DNA of 64,000 bases from an uncultured Oscillospiraceae bacterium (lineage in GTDB: Bacteria > Bacillota > Clostridia > Oscillospirales > Ruminococcaceae): contig CAKSZX010000001.1 of assembly GCA_934526065.1 (NCBI GenBank), forward strand, positions 1 to 64,000. Reading direction: 5' to 3'. The notes under the pieces were generated by a model. It saw only the letters and a list, made by a program, of their open reading frames with translations. It was not told where the DNA came from and did no database searches. Below, piece after piece: positions 7,508 to 14,431 of the stretch. How positions within the stretch are numbered: position 1 is the first letter of the stretch; the number at the start of each line of letters is the position of its first letter. A program made the translations under genes and the position numbers.

Positions 7508-8131
7508 TTAGGCCTTTTCCGCCCAAACAGCTACGGTATTTTTAAATTTAGGAATTAAAAAGTCTATGACTTTACCGTTAAGTACCAATGCGGCAACGGT
7601 TGCATATCCCCAAACGCCGCCCAGCAAAAGGCCTACGGTAAAAAATACCGCATAGCAGATATAACAGCCGAAAGCGTAGGTTTTGTTAAATATATCCCCT
7701 ATCATCAAAATAAGGTTATCCATAATGCCGGCGCCAAAGTCCAGGCAAAGGCACAGGGCAACGCCTGCGGAAATAATCAAACAGCCGATAAGAGGGAAGA
7801 TAAATTTCATAACCGCCGACGGCAAATTTACAACCGACCAAAGTTCCAACATCCGGTTAATTGACCAACCGGGAACAAAAACCGTTATAAGGGTTGTAAG
7901 GGTAATTCTTTTTCTGTAAAAAATCAACAGAATGAGAAATATAATAAAGTTTACAATATTGCTCATTGTGCCGAACATAACGCCGAATTTTTGGCTTAAA
8001 CCGCTTACCATAACGCCCATAGGGTCATTGCCCATGCCGCTGATTACAAGAAACGAAGCGCCGATACCAACTATAATTTGTGATAAAATAACAATGAAGT
8101 ATTTTTTTAATAATACACTTTTGTTTTTCAT
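7508..8131 (-). CDS. YczE/YyaS-type integral membrane protein
   Basis: This 207-residue protein has about five membrane segments. The N-terminal pattern IVGIGASFLVISGMGNDPMG, with its G.DP core, is typical of the YczE/YitT-like membrane family, and FGAGIMDNL in the middle is the second repeat's equivalent. Function is unknown in the family; some members sit near transporters or regulators. RBS AAAGGA. It is monocistronic with its own terminator, and lies upstream of and codirectional with the chrA array. Confidence 0.75.
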   Translation of the reverse strand: MKNKSVLLKKYFIVILSQIIVGIGASFLVISGMGNDPMGVMVSGLSQKFGVMFGTMSNIVNFIIFLILLIFYRKRITLTTLITVFVPGWSINRMLELWSVVNLPSAVMKFIFPLIGCLIISAGVALCLCLDFGAGIMDNLILMIGDIFNKTYAFGCYICYAVFFTVGLLLGGVWGYATVAALVLNGKVIDFLIPKFKNTVAVWAEKA

Positions 8132-8263
8132 TTCTGTGTCCTTTCTTTTTATTATTCAAACATCTTCAAAAATAGCTTATTAATATTACTATATAAATAT
8201 GAATAAGTCAATTTGCAAAGGGATAAAATTTTAAAAATATACATAAAAACACAAAATTTTCAT

Positions 8264-8291
8264 TTGTATAGTTTTAAAAAAGTGATATACT
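8264..8291 (+). promoter_or_regulatory. promoter of the acidic membrane protein gene
   Basis: TTGTAT - 16 bp - TATACT lies 34 bp before the start codon. Confidence 0.5.
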
Positions 8292-8324
8292 ATAAATAAC
8301 AAATATCTTAAGAGGTGATTTGTT

Positions 8325-8894
8325 ATGGACAAGAAAACCAAAATGAAAACATACGCCCTAAAAGCCGCAAAAGGCGCTCTTACCGGTTATAAGCGGTCTT
8401 TGATAGGCAGGGTTGTTTTGGCTGATGCCGCTATCGGCGGTATTGAAAAATATCAAAGAAAAAATTCAAGACCGAGTTTTAAGGCCATTTCACAAAATTC
8501 GGTTAAGACGGAGGATAAAAATATGAAGAATTTTATTGCAGGTCTTACTGTTTTGGCAGCTGCCGGCGCAACATTGGGTGCGGCAGGCTACTACATTTAC
8601 AAGAAGATTAAAAATGAAGAAGAATACGATGATTTGATTTACACAGACGAAGTATCCGAAGAAGAGGGAGAGCCTTCCGAAGATATTTCAGAAGAAAGCG
8701 AAATCAAAGAAGAAACAGCCGAAAGCAAGCAAGAAGAAACACCGGAAGTAAAAGAAGAAAAGCCCGGCGTTAAAGAGGTTGTAGGTGCAATTGCCGACGA
8801 GCTTGTAGGTGCCGCACATGACGCCATCGACGGCGCTCTTGAAACAGCGGATAATATCAAGGATATTATTGACAGTGCGGTAAGCAAAAAGTAA
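8325..8894 (+). CDS. acidic single-span membrane protein, unknown function
   Basis: The 189-residue product is not recognised. Residues 1-55 are basic and rich in Lys/Arg. One membrane segment spans about 68-90 (FIAGLTVLAAAGATLGAAGYYIY), followed by KKIK and a strongly acidic Glu-rich region (95-145). The C-terminal Ala/Asp-rich helix (EVVGAIADELVGAAHDAIDG) looks amphipathic. An internal ATG at 8523 with GGAGG upstream (MKNFIAGL...) could give a shorter form that starts right before the membrane segment. Monocistronic, with a promoter and terminator of its own. Confidence 0.7.
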   Translation: MDKKTKMKTYALKAAKGALTGYKRSLIGRVVLADAAIGGIEKYQRKNSRPSFKAISQNSVKTEDKNMKNFIAGLTVLAAAGATLGAAGYYIYKKIKNEEEYDDLIYTDEVSEEEGEPSEDISEESEIKEETAESKQEETPEVKEEKPGVKEVVGAIADELVGAAHDAIDGALETADNIKDIIDSAVSKK

Positions 8895-8903
8895 ACAGTT
8901 TAA

Positions 8904-8935
8904 AACAAAGCACTCGGTTGGGTGCTTTTGTTTTA
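8904..8935 (+). terminator. terminator after the acidic membrane protein gene
   Basis: Stem AAAGCAC / GTGCTTT inside an ACAAAG...CTTTTGT extension, followed by TTTTAG. Confidence 0.75.
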
Positions 8936-8946
8936 GTATATATTTA

Positions 8947-8986
8947 GACAAATATCAAAATATATATTGACAAATATCAAAATATA
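8947..8986 (+). repeat. two direct repeats in the sdpR promoter
   Basis: GACAAATATCAAAATATA occurs twice, 22 bp apart (8947-8964 and 8969-8986); the second copy includes most of the -35 box. Two turns of spacing would suit a regulator binding both on one face, but it may also be a simple duplication. Confidence 0.6.
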
Positions 8987-8995
8987 GTATATAGT
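8967..8995 (+). promoter_or_regulatory. promoter of the sdpR-sdpI operon
   Basis: TTGACA - 17 bp - TATAGT, with the operator palindrome beginning 3 bp downstream. Confidence 0.8.
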
Positions 8996-8997
8996 GT

Positions 8998-9017
8998 ATT
9001 TAGATGAAAATCTAAAT
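8998..9017 (+). promoter_or_regulatory. ArsR/SdpR-type operator
   Basis: Perfect inverted repeat ATTTAGAT - GAAA - ATCTAAAT directly after the -10 box, at the expected transcription start. This is the usual place and shape for an autoregulating ArsR-family repressor. Confidence 0.75.
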
Positions 9018-9041
9018 ATAACTTTTAGGAGGCTGAGATTT

Positions 9042-9332
9042 TTGATACAAGACACATTAAAAGCTTTGTCTGATCCTACAAGGCGAAAAATTTTAGAGCT
9101 GTTAAAGAAAAAAGCTATGACGGCAGGGGAGATTGCCGGGAACTTCAATGTGTCCGGGCGGACAATTTCTCATCACCTGTCTATTTTAAAGGACGCCGAC
9201 CTGGTGTCAGACCTAAAACAGGGCACATTTATTTATTACAATATTAACACCAGCGTAATGGAGGATGTTTTGTACTGGCTGTCTTCCTTTATGCAGGGTG
9301 GGGAGGAAAATTCTAATGAAAAAGTTAAGTAA
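9042..9332 (+). CDS. sdpR: SdpR-like ArsR-family repressor
   Basis: A 96-residue winged-helix repressor. The ArsR/SdpR pattern is clear: LKALSDPTRRKILELLKK (residues 6-23), AGEIAGNFNVSGRTISHHLS for the recognition helix, and the wing GTFIYYNIN. I chose the TTG at 9042 because AGGAGG (9027-9032) lies 9 bp before it. An in-frame GTG at 8994 lies in the promoter and operator and would have no ribosome site. No metal-binding Cys cluster is present, which fits SdpR rather than metal sensors. It overlaps sdpI by 17 bp. It probably represses its own operon through the palindrome at 8998-9017. Confidence 0.88.
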   Translation: MIQDTLKALSDPTRRKILELLKKKAMTAGEIAGNFNVSGRTISHHLSILKDADLVSDLKQGTFIYYNINTSVMEDVLYWLSSFMQGGEENSNEKVK

Positions 9333-9975
9333 GACTAATTTGCTGATATGGATATGCCATATAGTGGCTTTAATCGTTCTTTTGGCGATTTATCCTAAAT
9401 TGCCTCGGATAGTACCGATGCACTGGGGCATTGACGGAAATATCGACGGCTACGGCGGAAAGGGAAGTTTGTTTGTTCTGTATGCCGTTGGCGTGGGTGG
9501 TACATTTCTCTTTGATTTTGCAAGAAAAATTGACCCAAAAAGTAAAAACTATGACAAATTCAATCGCCCCTATGAAATTTTTAAGCTTGTGTTTGCCATA
9601 TTTATGGACGGACTTGTACTTGTTACGGCTCGGTCTCGGTTTAACAAAAATTTGAAGGTGTCGCAAATTATTGTTGTGGCTGTGGGCTTAATGTTTGCGG
9701 TAATAGGCAACTATATGCCTAAGTTTAAGTACAATTACACAATGGGCATTAAAACCCCGTGGACATTGGCAAGCGAAACCGTGTGGGAAAAAACCCATCG
9801 CAAATCAGGGGCCTTGTGGGTATGCGGCGGCATCGGTATTGCTCTGTCATCTTTTTTAACTCCGAGATATTCCTTTGCTTTGCTTATGATAATAACCGTT
9901 GTCATCTCTGCCATTCCGATGGTGTATTCTTATTTTGAATTTAAGAGAGAACAGGAAAATAAAGACGGAGAGTGA
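9316..9975 (+). CDS. sdpI: SdpI-family membrane immunity-like protein
   Basis: This 219-residue membrane protein has the SdpI layout: an N-terminal DUF1648-type domain (IYPKLPRIVPMHWGIDGNIDGYG) followed by the SdpI core with NYTMGIKTPWTLASETVWEKTHRKSG. About six membrane segments. In Bacillus subtilis SdpI gives immunity to the SdpC toxin and sequesters SdpR at the membrane, relieving repression. The start is the ATG at 9316 behind GGGAGG; an upstream GTG in the same frame lies inside sdpR and is not used. No SdpABC toxin genes are in the window, so this may be an orphan immunity or a stress-signalling pair. Confidence 0.88.
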   Translation: MKKLSKTNLLIWICHIVALIVLLAIYPKLPRIVPMHWGIDGNIDGYGGKGSLFVLYAVGVGGTFLFDFARKIDPKSKNYDKFNRPYEIFKLVFAIFMDGLVLVTARSRFNKNLKVSQIIVVAVGLMFAVIGNYMPKFKYNYTMGIKTPWTLASETVWEKTHRKSGALWVCGGIGIALSSFLTPRYSFALLMIITVVISAIPMVYSYFEFKREQENKDGE

Positions 9976-9979
9976 TACC

Positions 9980-10363
9980 ATGATATATTGGCTGATTATA
10001 ATTTTAGTTGATATGCTTTACAGCCTTGTTATGATTTGGGGCGGAAATTATATGGTAAAACACGCCGACGGAGATATAAACTATTTTATAGGCTATCGCT
10101 CCTCTTTTAGTTTAAAAAATAAGGACACATGGAAATTCGCCAACGAAGACTGCGGTAAAAGATGGCTGAAAATCGGCAAGATTATGCTTGTGCCTACAAT
10201 TTTGGTACATATACCGGTTTACGGCAAAGGCGATGCCCGGATAGGTTGGCTTAGCCTTGTAATTTGCATAATTGAATGTACGGTTATGCTTCTTTCAATT
10301 GTGCCTACGGAAAAGGCGTTGAAAGAAAACTTCACTGCCGACGGCAAAAAAATAGAAAAATAA
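9980..10363 (+). CDS. short SdpI-domain membrane protein
   Basis: A 127-residue protein that keeps only the SdpI core: IGYRSSFSLKNKDTWKFANEDCGKRW is the same signature as in the upstream SdpI (there MGIKTPWTLASETVWEKTHRKSG). Three or four membrane segments. The start is ATG 9980 with GGAG before it, 4 bp after the sdpI stop, so it is the third gene of the operon. A second, shorter SdpI-type protein may broaden or tune immunity; this is inference. Confidence 0.8.
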   Translation: MIYWLIIILVDMLYSLVMIWGGNYMVKHADGDINYFIGYRSSFSLKNKDTWKFANEDCGKRWLKIGKIMLVPTILVHIPVYGKGDARIGWLSLVICIIECTVMLLSIVPTEKALKENFTADGKKIEK

Positions 10364-10380
10364 TATTACATAACTAAAAA

Positions 10381-10407
10381 CAAGGTGCCGAGCGGTGCCT
10401 TGTTTTG
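10381..10407 (+). terminator. terminator of the sdp operon
   Basis: CAAGGTGCC - GAGC - GGTGCCTTG (two G-T pairs) followed by TTTTG. Confidence 0.75.
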
Positions 10408-10443
10408 TATGTGGCAGGTTTTGCGTTTATTTATATTGATTTA

Positions 10444-10529
10444 CTGTTATAAGCAAGTATATCTGTAAATTAAAATCGTAGGGGCGTTCATTGAACGCCT
10501 ATGCAAACCGCAGGTTTGCACATAAACAA
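10444..10529 (+). repeat. intergenic repeat with GTTCATTGAACGCC core, copy 2
   Basis: Near-identical to 205-290 over CGTAGGGGCGTTCATTGAAC, CGCCTATGCAAACC and GCACAT.AACAA, with looser similarity upstream. Same orientation as copy 1. Confidence 0.7.
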
Positions 10530-10549
10530 TCCGTTTATATCAAATTTCA

Positions 10550-10785
10550 GCTACAAATAATGAGCCCAAAAATCCGCAATTTCGCCGCCCTTGTACCCAT
10601 AGGGCATAACATGTAAAGGGAGGTGGTTTTTCGTAAGAAAAACCGGAGGGATTGACATTGATGCGATAATCTGATTTTCAAGCGTATTTTCAACCGAACC
10701 TACAACCAAATATCATATATAAACAAAATGTTTTTCAATCTCTCAGTCAGCTAACGCTGACAGCTCTCTTTACCAAAGAGAGCCG
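10550..10785 (-). repeat. 200-bp mosaic intergenic repeat, copy B (inverted)
   Basis: The reverse complement follows copy A (4194-4400) block by block: CTCTCTTTGGTAAAGAGAG, CTGTCAGCGTTAGCTGAC, TTGTAGGTTCGGTT, TCAATCCCTCCGGTTTTTC and GGCGGCGAAATTGCGG. A 20-bp insertion (around ATGTTATGCCCTATGGGTAC) splits the CCCTTTAC...AAGGG hairpin here. The two copies bracket about 6 kb. Confidence 0.75.
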
Positions 10786-10830
10786 GAGTTGCAGTCTGCT
10801 CTGATTGTTGTTTTATACCGGAAAATTTGT
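10757..10830 (+). repeat. intergenic repeat: hairpin plus conserved tail, copy 4
   Basis: GCTCTCTTTACCAAAGAGAGC hairpin followed by GTTGCAGTCTGCTCTGATTG and TTTTATACCGGAAAA, matching the tail of the copies at 70, 410 and 4650. It overlaps the outer block of copy B. Confidence 0.5.
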
Positions 10831-10875
10831 TTAGACTATTTGCCAAACAGTAAGCGGTTTCGTAATATTGTAACA

Positions 10876-10915
10876 ACAAAAAGACTGCTTGCCGCCTTTC
10901 GGCGGTTTGCAGCCT
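10876..10915 (-). terminator. terminator after the leftward membrane-protein gene
   Basis: Minus strand: CTGCAAACCGCC - GAAA - GGCGGCAAGCAG (one bulge) then TCTTTTTG, starting about 30 bp past the stop at 10947. Confidence 0.75.
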
Positions 10916-10946
10916 TAGTTATAAAATGTATCTGACAAAGCCAAAT

Positions 10947-11663
10947 TTATTCAAAATGAGCCATACCGGCAAACCAATTATCCGGAATAAGTCTGCTTAT
11001 ATATCCCGCAACCGCAAGTCTTACATAAATATCAACAATGCCGCTTGCCACATTTTGCAAAAGGCTTTCCAAATCCGGGGTAAGGGGCAAAATTGCCAAA
11101 AGGAAATAAACCCCCAAAAGCGGTAAAAATACCCTGAAAAATGTACCCAGAGCAAAGCCGATGTAATCCAAAATGCCGCCGTTCATATACGCCATAGAGC
11201 CTTTAAAATAGTAGGCCGTAGGGTAGTTTGGATTTGTAACATACAAATACCAAATAGGTATAAACATAAGCATTACAATGGAGCCGCCTAAAATAACAAT
11301 CAGGGAAATAACCGCAGTGAAAAGCGAGAACGCAAACAATGTTGCGATGGCATTTATTAAAAAGTTAAAGGCAAACATAACAAGCATTATTGAAATAGCT
11401 TTGCTTATTGTGTCTTTGTATGTAAAAATCAAATATGTATCATGTATATCCGGTGTGCCTCTGTTGTATGCACGCAGGTAAAAACAAGCCATGCTCCGCT
11501 GTAAAAATGTATCTACAACCGATGAAATAAGCGCAGAAATTATACCGTCGCTAATGTCGATTAACAAATATGAAATAATGCTGTATGCCGCAGCAACGGC
11601 AACAAAGGTCTGCCAGTTGCTTTTAAAAATTTGCTTGCTTCTCTCTCTGATCCGATTATTCAT
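10947..11663 (-). CDS. integral membrane protein, possibly DUF975 family
   Basis: A 238-residue protein with about six membrane segments. It starts with a basic amphipathic stretch (NRIRERSKQIFKSNWQ) and has Gly-rich turns near the C-terminus (GTFFRVFLPLLGVYF). This layout recalls DUF975-type membrane proteins, but the match is weak and no function is proposed. The ATG at 11663 has GGAGG 7 bp before it; the ATG two codons earlier is too close to that ribosome site. Monocistronic on the minus strand, divergent from the polysaccharide genes. Confidence 0.65.
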   Translation of the reverse strand: MNNRIRERSKQIFKSNWQTFVAVAAAYSIISYLLIDISDGIISALISSVVDTFLQRSMACFYLRAYNRGTPDIHDTYLIFTYKDTISKAISIMLVMFAFNFLINAIATLFAFSLFTAVISLIVILGGSIVMLMFIPIWYLYVTNPNYPTAYYFKGSMAYMNGGILDYIGFALGTFFRVFLPLLGVYFLLAILPLTPDLESLLQNVASGIVDIYVRLAVAGYISRLIPDNWFAGMAHFE

Positions 11664-11772
11664 AATCATTCCTCCTTTTTTCTCATTTTATCATTATCCG
11701 AAGCGGATTTCAATACAGTCATAAAATTTTAACAAAATTATAATAATATCCCGTTGAATTTAACCGTAACAG

Positions 11773-11801
11773 TTGATAAAATTCATAAAAGAATGTATAA
11801 T
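11773..11801 (+). promoter_or_regulatory. promoter of the rhamnose/glycosyltransferase operon
   Basis: TTGATA - 17 bp - TATAAT, 35 bp before the first gene. Confidence 0.75.
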
Positions 11802-11836
11802 TAACTGTGTATTTATTTTAGCTAAAACGGAGAAAT

Positions 11837-12601
11837 ATGAAGAATTATAACATTTCCGGCAGTATTGTGGTTTATAACAAACCGGAGGACGCCGTAAAAA
11901 CAGTGGAAAGCGTAATTGCAAATACCGGCGATAATTTTTCGCTTTATGTGATTGACAATAACAGCCGGGACAAAATCAACGATATTTTAAGGGGACGCTT
12001 TAATCGGAACTATATTGATTTGAAAGAAAATATAGGCTTCGGCAAGGCACACAACAAGGTTTTGCCCCTTGTAAATTCAAAGTATCATTTTGTGATAAAC
12101 CCGGATATCTTGATAAACAAAGACACCATAGACGCTTTGTGTGACTTTATGGACAGCCATCCGGAGGCTGCCATTGCCTGCCCTAAGGTTTTAAATCCGG
12201 ACGGCAGTGTGCAATATATAGCAAAAAATAGGCCGTCTTTAATGGCGCTGGTTTCCCGCCGTGTCCACATCAAATGCCTTAAAAAAATCGAGGACGATTA
12301 CCTTATGCGAAATGCCGACCAAGACACCGCCTTTGAAGTTGACTTTTGCACAGGTTGCTTTTTTGTGATAAGAACCGATGTGTTTAAGAAAATAGGCGGT
12401 TTTGACCCGGATTACTTTCTGTATTTTGAGGATGCCGACATAACCATGAAGGCAAAGCAAGAGGGCAGGGCTTACTATGCCCCCTGTGGGACGGTGACGC
12501 ATTTCTGGCACAGGGAGACACGGCACAGCAAAAAACAATTTTTTATACAGCTTAAATCTATGTTCATCTACTTTAAAAAATGGGGATTTAAGTTTAAATA
12601 G
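11837..12601 (+). CDS. family 2 glycosyltransferase, WbbL/rhamnosyltransferase-like
   Basis: This 254-residue cytoplasmic enzyme has the GT-A fold of family GT2: N-terminal SGSIVVYNKPEDAVKTVES, nucleotide-binding VIDNNSRD, NIGFGKAHNK, the DxD-like NPDILI, and the acceptor-site region FCTGCFFVIRTDVFKKIGGFD with YFEDADITMK. The N.GFG.A.N motif and the ED motif are those of dTDP-rhamnose and related transferases. First gene of an operon with rmlA, rmlD and rmlB, which supports dTDP-L-rhamnose as donor. Confidence 0.85.
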   Translation: MKNYNISGSIVVYNKPEDAVKTVESVIANTGDNFSLYVIDNNSRDKINDILRGRFNRNYIDLKENIGFGKAHNKVLPLVNSKYHFVINPDILINKDTIDALCDFMDSHPEAAIACPKVLNPDGSVQYIAKNRPSLMALVSRRVHIKCLKKIEDDYLMRNADQDTAFEVDFCTGCFFVIRTDVFKKIGGFDPDYFLYFEDADITMKAKQEGRAYYAPCGTVTHFWHRETRHSKKQFFIQLKSMFIYFKKWGFKFK

Positions 12602-12621
12602 TTACTAAACAGGAGATAAAA

Positions 12622-13506
12622 ATGAAAGGTATAATTTTAGCAGGCGGACGGGGAACAAGACTTTATCCCCTTACAATGGTAACATCAAAGCAGCTTTTGC
12701 CGGTGTATGACAAGCCTATGATTTACTATCCGCTTTCAACTCTTATGCTTGCAGGCATTAAGGATATTCTTATAATTTCCACACCGCGGGACACGCCGAG
12801 ATTTGAGGCACTTTTGGGAGACGGTTCCCACTTCGGCATAAATCTCACATACAAGGTTCAGCCTTCACCTGACGGCCTTGCACAGGCCTTTATTTTAGGT
12901 GAGGAATTTATCGGCGATGAAGCCTGCGCCATGATTTTGGGGGATAACATCTTCTACGGCAACGGCTTTTCACAGATTTTGAAAGATGCCGCCAAAAATT
13001 CCGAAAAGGGCAGGGCTACGGTTTTCGGCTATCATGTGGAGGACCCACAGCGCTTTGGCATCGTGGAGTTTGACAAGGACGGCAAGGTTATTTCCGTTGA
13101 AGAAAAACCTGAAAATCCAAAGAGCAACTACGCAATTACAGGTCTTTATTTCTACGATAAGGATGTTGTGGAATATGCAAAGCAGGTTAAGCCCTCTGCA
13201 AGGGGAGAGCTTGAAATAACAACTCTCAATGACATCTATCTGCAAAAAGGCAGACTTGATGTAAAGCTTTTGGGCAGGGGCTTTGCATGGCTTGACACAG
13301 GCACAATGGACAGCCTTGTGGACGCTGCGGATTTTGTCCGTATGGTTGAAAAAAGACAGGGAATTAAAATTTCCGCCCCTGAGGAAATTGCATATAAAAA
13401 CGGCTGGATAACCAAAGAAGAACTTTTGGAAAGCGCCAAAAAGTACGGCAAATCCCCTTACGGTCAACACCTTTACCGTGTTGCAGAGGACGCTGTCAGA
13501 TATTAA
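12622..13506 (+). CDS. rmlA: glucose-1-phosphate thymidylyltransferase
   Basis: RmlA joins glucose-1-phosphate and dTTP to give dTDP-glucose, the first step to dTDP-L-rhamnose. The 294-residue length is standard. Visible motifs are GIILAGGRGTRLYPLT at the N-terminus (nucleotide binding), SKQLLPVYDKPMIYYPLSTL, LGDNIFYG, VEEKPENPKSNYAITGLYFYD and FAWLDTGTMDSL. RBS AGGAG. It lies 20 bp after the glycosyltransferase and 11 bp before rmlD. Confidence 0.96.
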   Translation: MKGIILAGGRGTRLYPLTMVTSKQLLPVYDKPMIYYPLSTLMLAGIKDILIISTPRDTPRFEALLGDGSHFGINLTYKVQPSPDGLAQAFILGEEFIGDEACAMILGDNIFYGNGFSQILKDAAKNSEKGRATVFGYHVEDPQRFGIVEFDKDGKVISVEEKPENPKSNYAITGLYFYDKDVVEYAKQVKPSARGELEITTLNDIYLQKGRLDVKLLGRGFAWLDTGTMDSLVDAADFVRMVEKRQGIKISAPEEIAYKNGWITKEELLESAKKYGKSPYGQHLYRVAEDAVRY

Positions 13507-13517
13507 GGAGTTTTGGT

Positions 13518-14411
13518 ATGAAAATTTTAGTTACCGGTGCAAAAGGAATGCTGGGCAGACAGGTAGTAGAGGATCTTGAAAGAGGCTATACCGAAATAGG
13601 CCGGGTTCCGGAAGAAGTGAAAAATGCCGAGGTAATCGGCACGGATTCACAGACATTGGACATCACCGATAAAAATAAAACAAATTTGTTTGTGGGAGAA
13701 GTAAGCCCGGATGTAATCATAAACTGTGCCGCTTATACAAATGTTGACGGCTGCGAAACCGACGGCGAAAGCGCCTACAAGGTTAACGCCTTGGGGGTGA
13801 GAAATTTGGCAATGGCGGCGGAAAAAGTAGGGGCAAAGCTCATTCACATTTCCACCGACTATGTTTTCAGCGGTACGGGCAACACTCCCAAAAGAGAGTA
13901 CGACACCGTTCGGCCGGCGTCGGTTTACGGCAAGACAAAGTACGAGGGCGAAGTTTTTGCAAGGCAGTATTGCAAGAGACTGTTTATTGTGCGCACATCT
14001 TGGCTTTACGGTTATCGGGGCAAAAACTTTGTAAAAACCATGCTGTGGCTTGCCAAGGAAAAAGGCGGTGCGTCGGTTGTAAATGACCAGATAGGCAACC
14101 CTACAAATGCGGCGGATTTATCACATCATCTTATAAAGCTCTGCGCAAGCGAAGAATACGGCGTTTACCATTGCACAGGCAAGGGCGAGTGCTCTTGGTT
14201 TGAATTTGCAAGAGAAATTGTCAGACTTGGGGGATTTGACCCTGAGCTTATACAGCCCTGTACAACACGGGAATACGCCGAAAAGTTTTCGGTTCCCACC
14301 AAAAGGCCGGAGTATTCTTCCCTTGACAATATGATGTTGAGAATGACCGTAGGGGACGAAATGCGCCCATGGCAACTGGCTCTTGAAAGCTATTTTAAAA
14401 ATCGGAAATAA
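13518..14411 (+). CDS. rmlD: dTDP-4-dehydrorhamnose reductase
   Basis: RmlD reduces dTDP-4-keto-L-rhamnose with NAD(P)H, the last step of the pathway. The 297-residue protein is a short-chain dehydrogenase: ILVTGAKGMLGRQV at the N-terminus, INCAAYTNVDGCE, STDYVFSG and the YGKTKYEGE catalytic Tyr-Lys, then VRTSWLYG. The order A-D-B in this operon lacks the usual rmlC. Confidence 0.95.
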   Translation: MKILVTGAKGMLGRQVVEDLERGYTEIGRVPEEVKNAEVIGTDSQTLDITDKNKTNLFVGEVSPDVIINCAAYTNVDGCETDGESAYKVNALGVRNLAMAAEKVGAKLIHISTDYVFSGTGNTPKREYDTVRPASVYGKTKYEGEVFARQYCKRLFIVRTSWLYGYRGKNFVKTMLWLAKEKGGASVVNDQIGNPTNAADLSHHLIKLCASEEYGVYHCTGKGECSWFEFAREIVRLGGFDPELIQPCTTREYAEKFSVPTKRPEYSSLDNMMLRMTVGDEMRPWQLALESYFKNRK

Positions 14412-14431
14412 ACAGTAAACGGAGATTATAT

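Larger units (their letters stand above)
10364..10946. other. gene-free stretch with repeats
   Basis: No gene seen. It holds the sdp terminator, the second GAACGCC repeat (10444-10529), the inverted copy B of the mosaic repeat (10550-10785), its hairpin tail (10757-10830) and the terminator of the leftward membrane-protein gene. Confidence 0.6.

Noticed and set aside
8947..8986. Two 18-bp direct repeats as the start of a CRISPR array
   Set aside because: Only two copies with a 4-bp gap, inside a promoter; no cas genes.
12970..13470. 166-residue antisense frame inside rmlA
   Set aside because: A shadow of the coding frame; rmlA has every expected motif and length.
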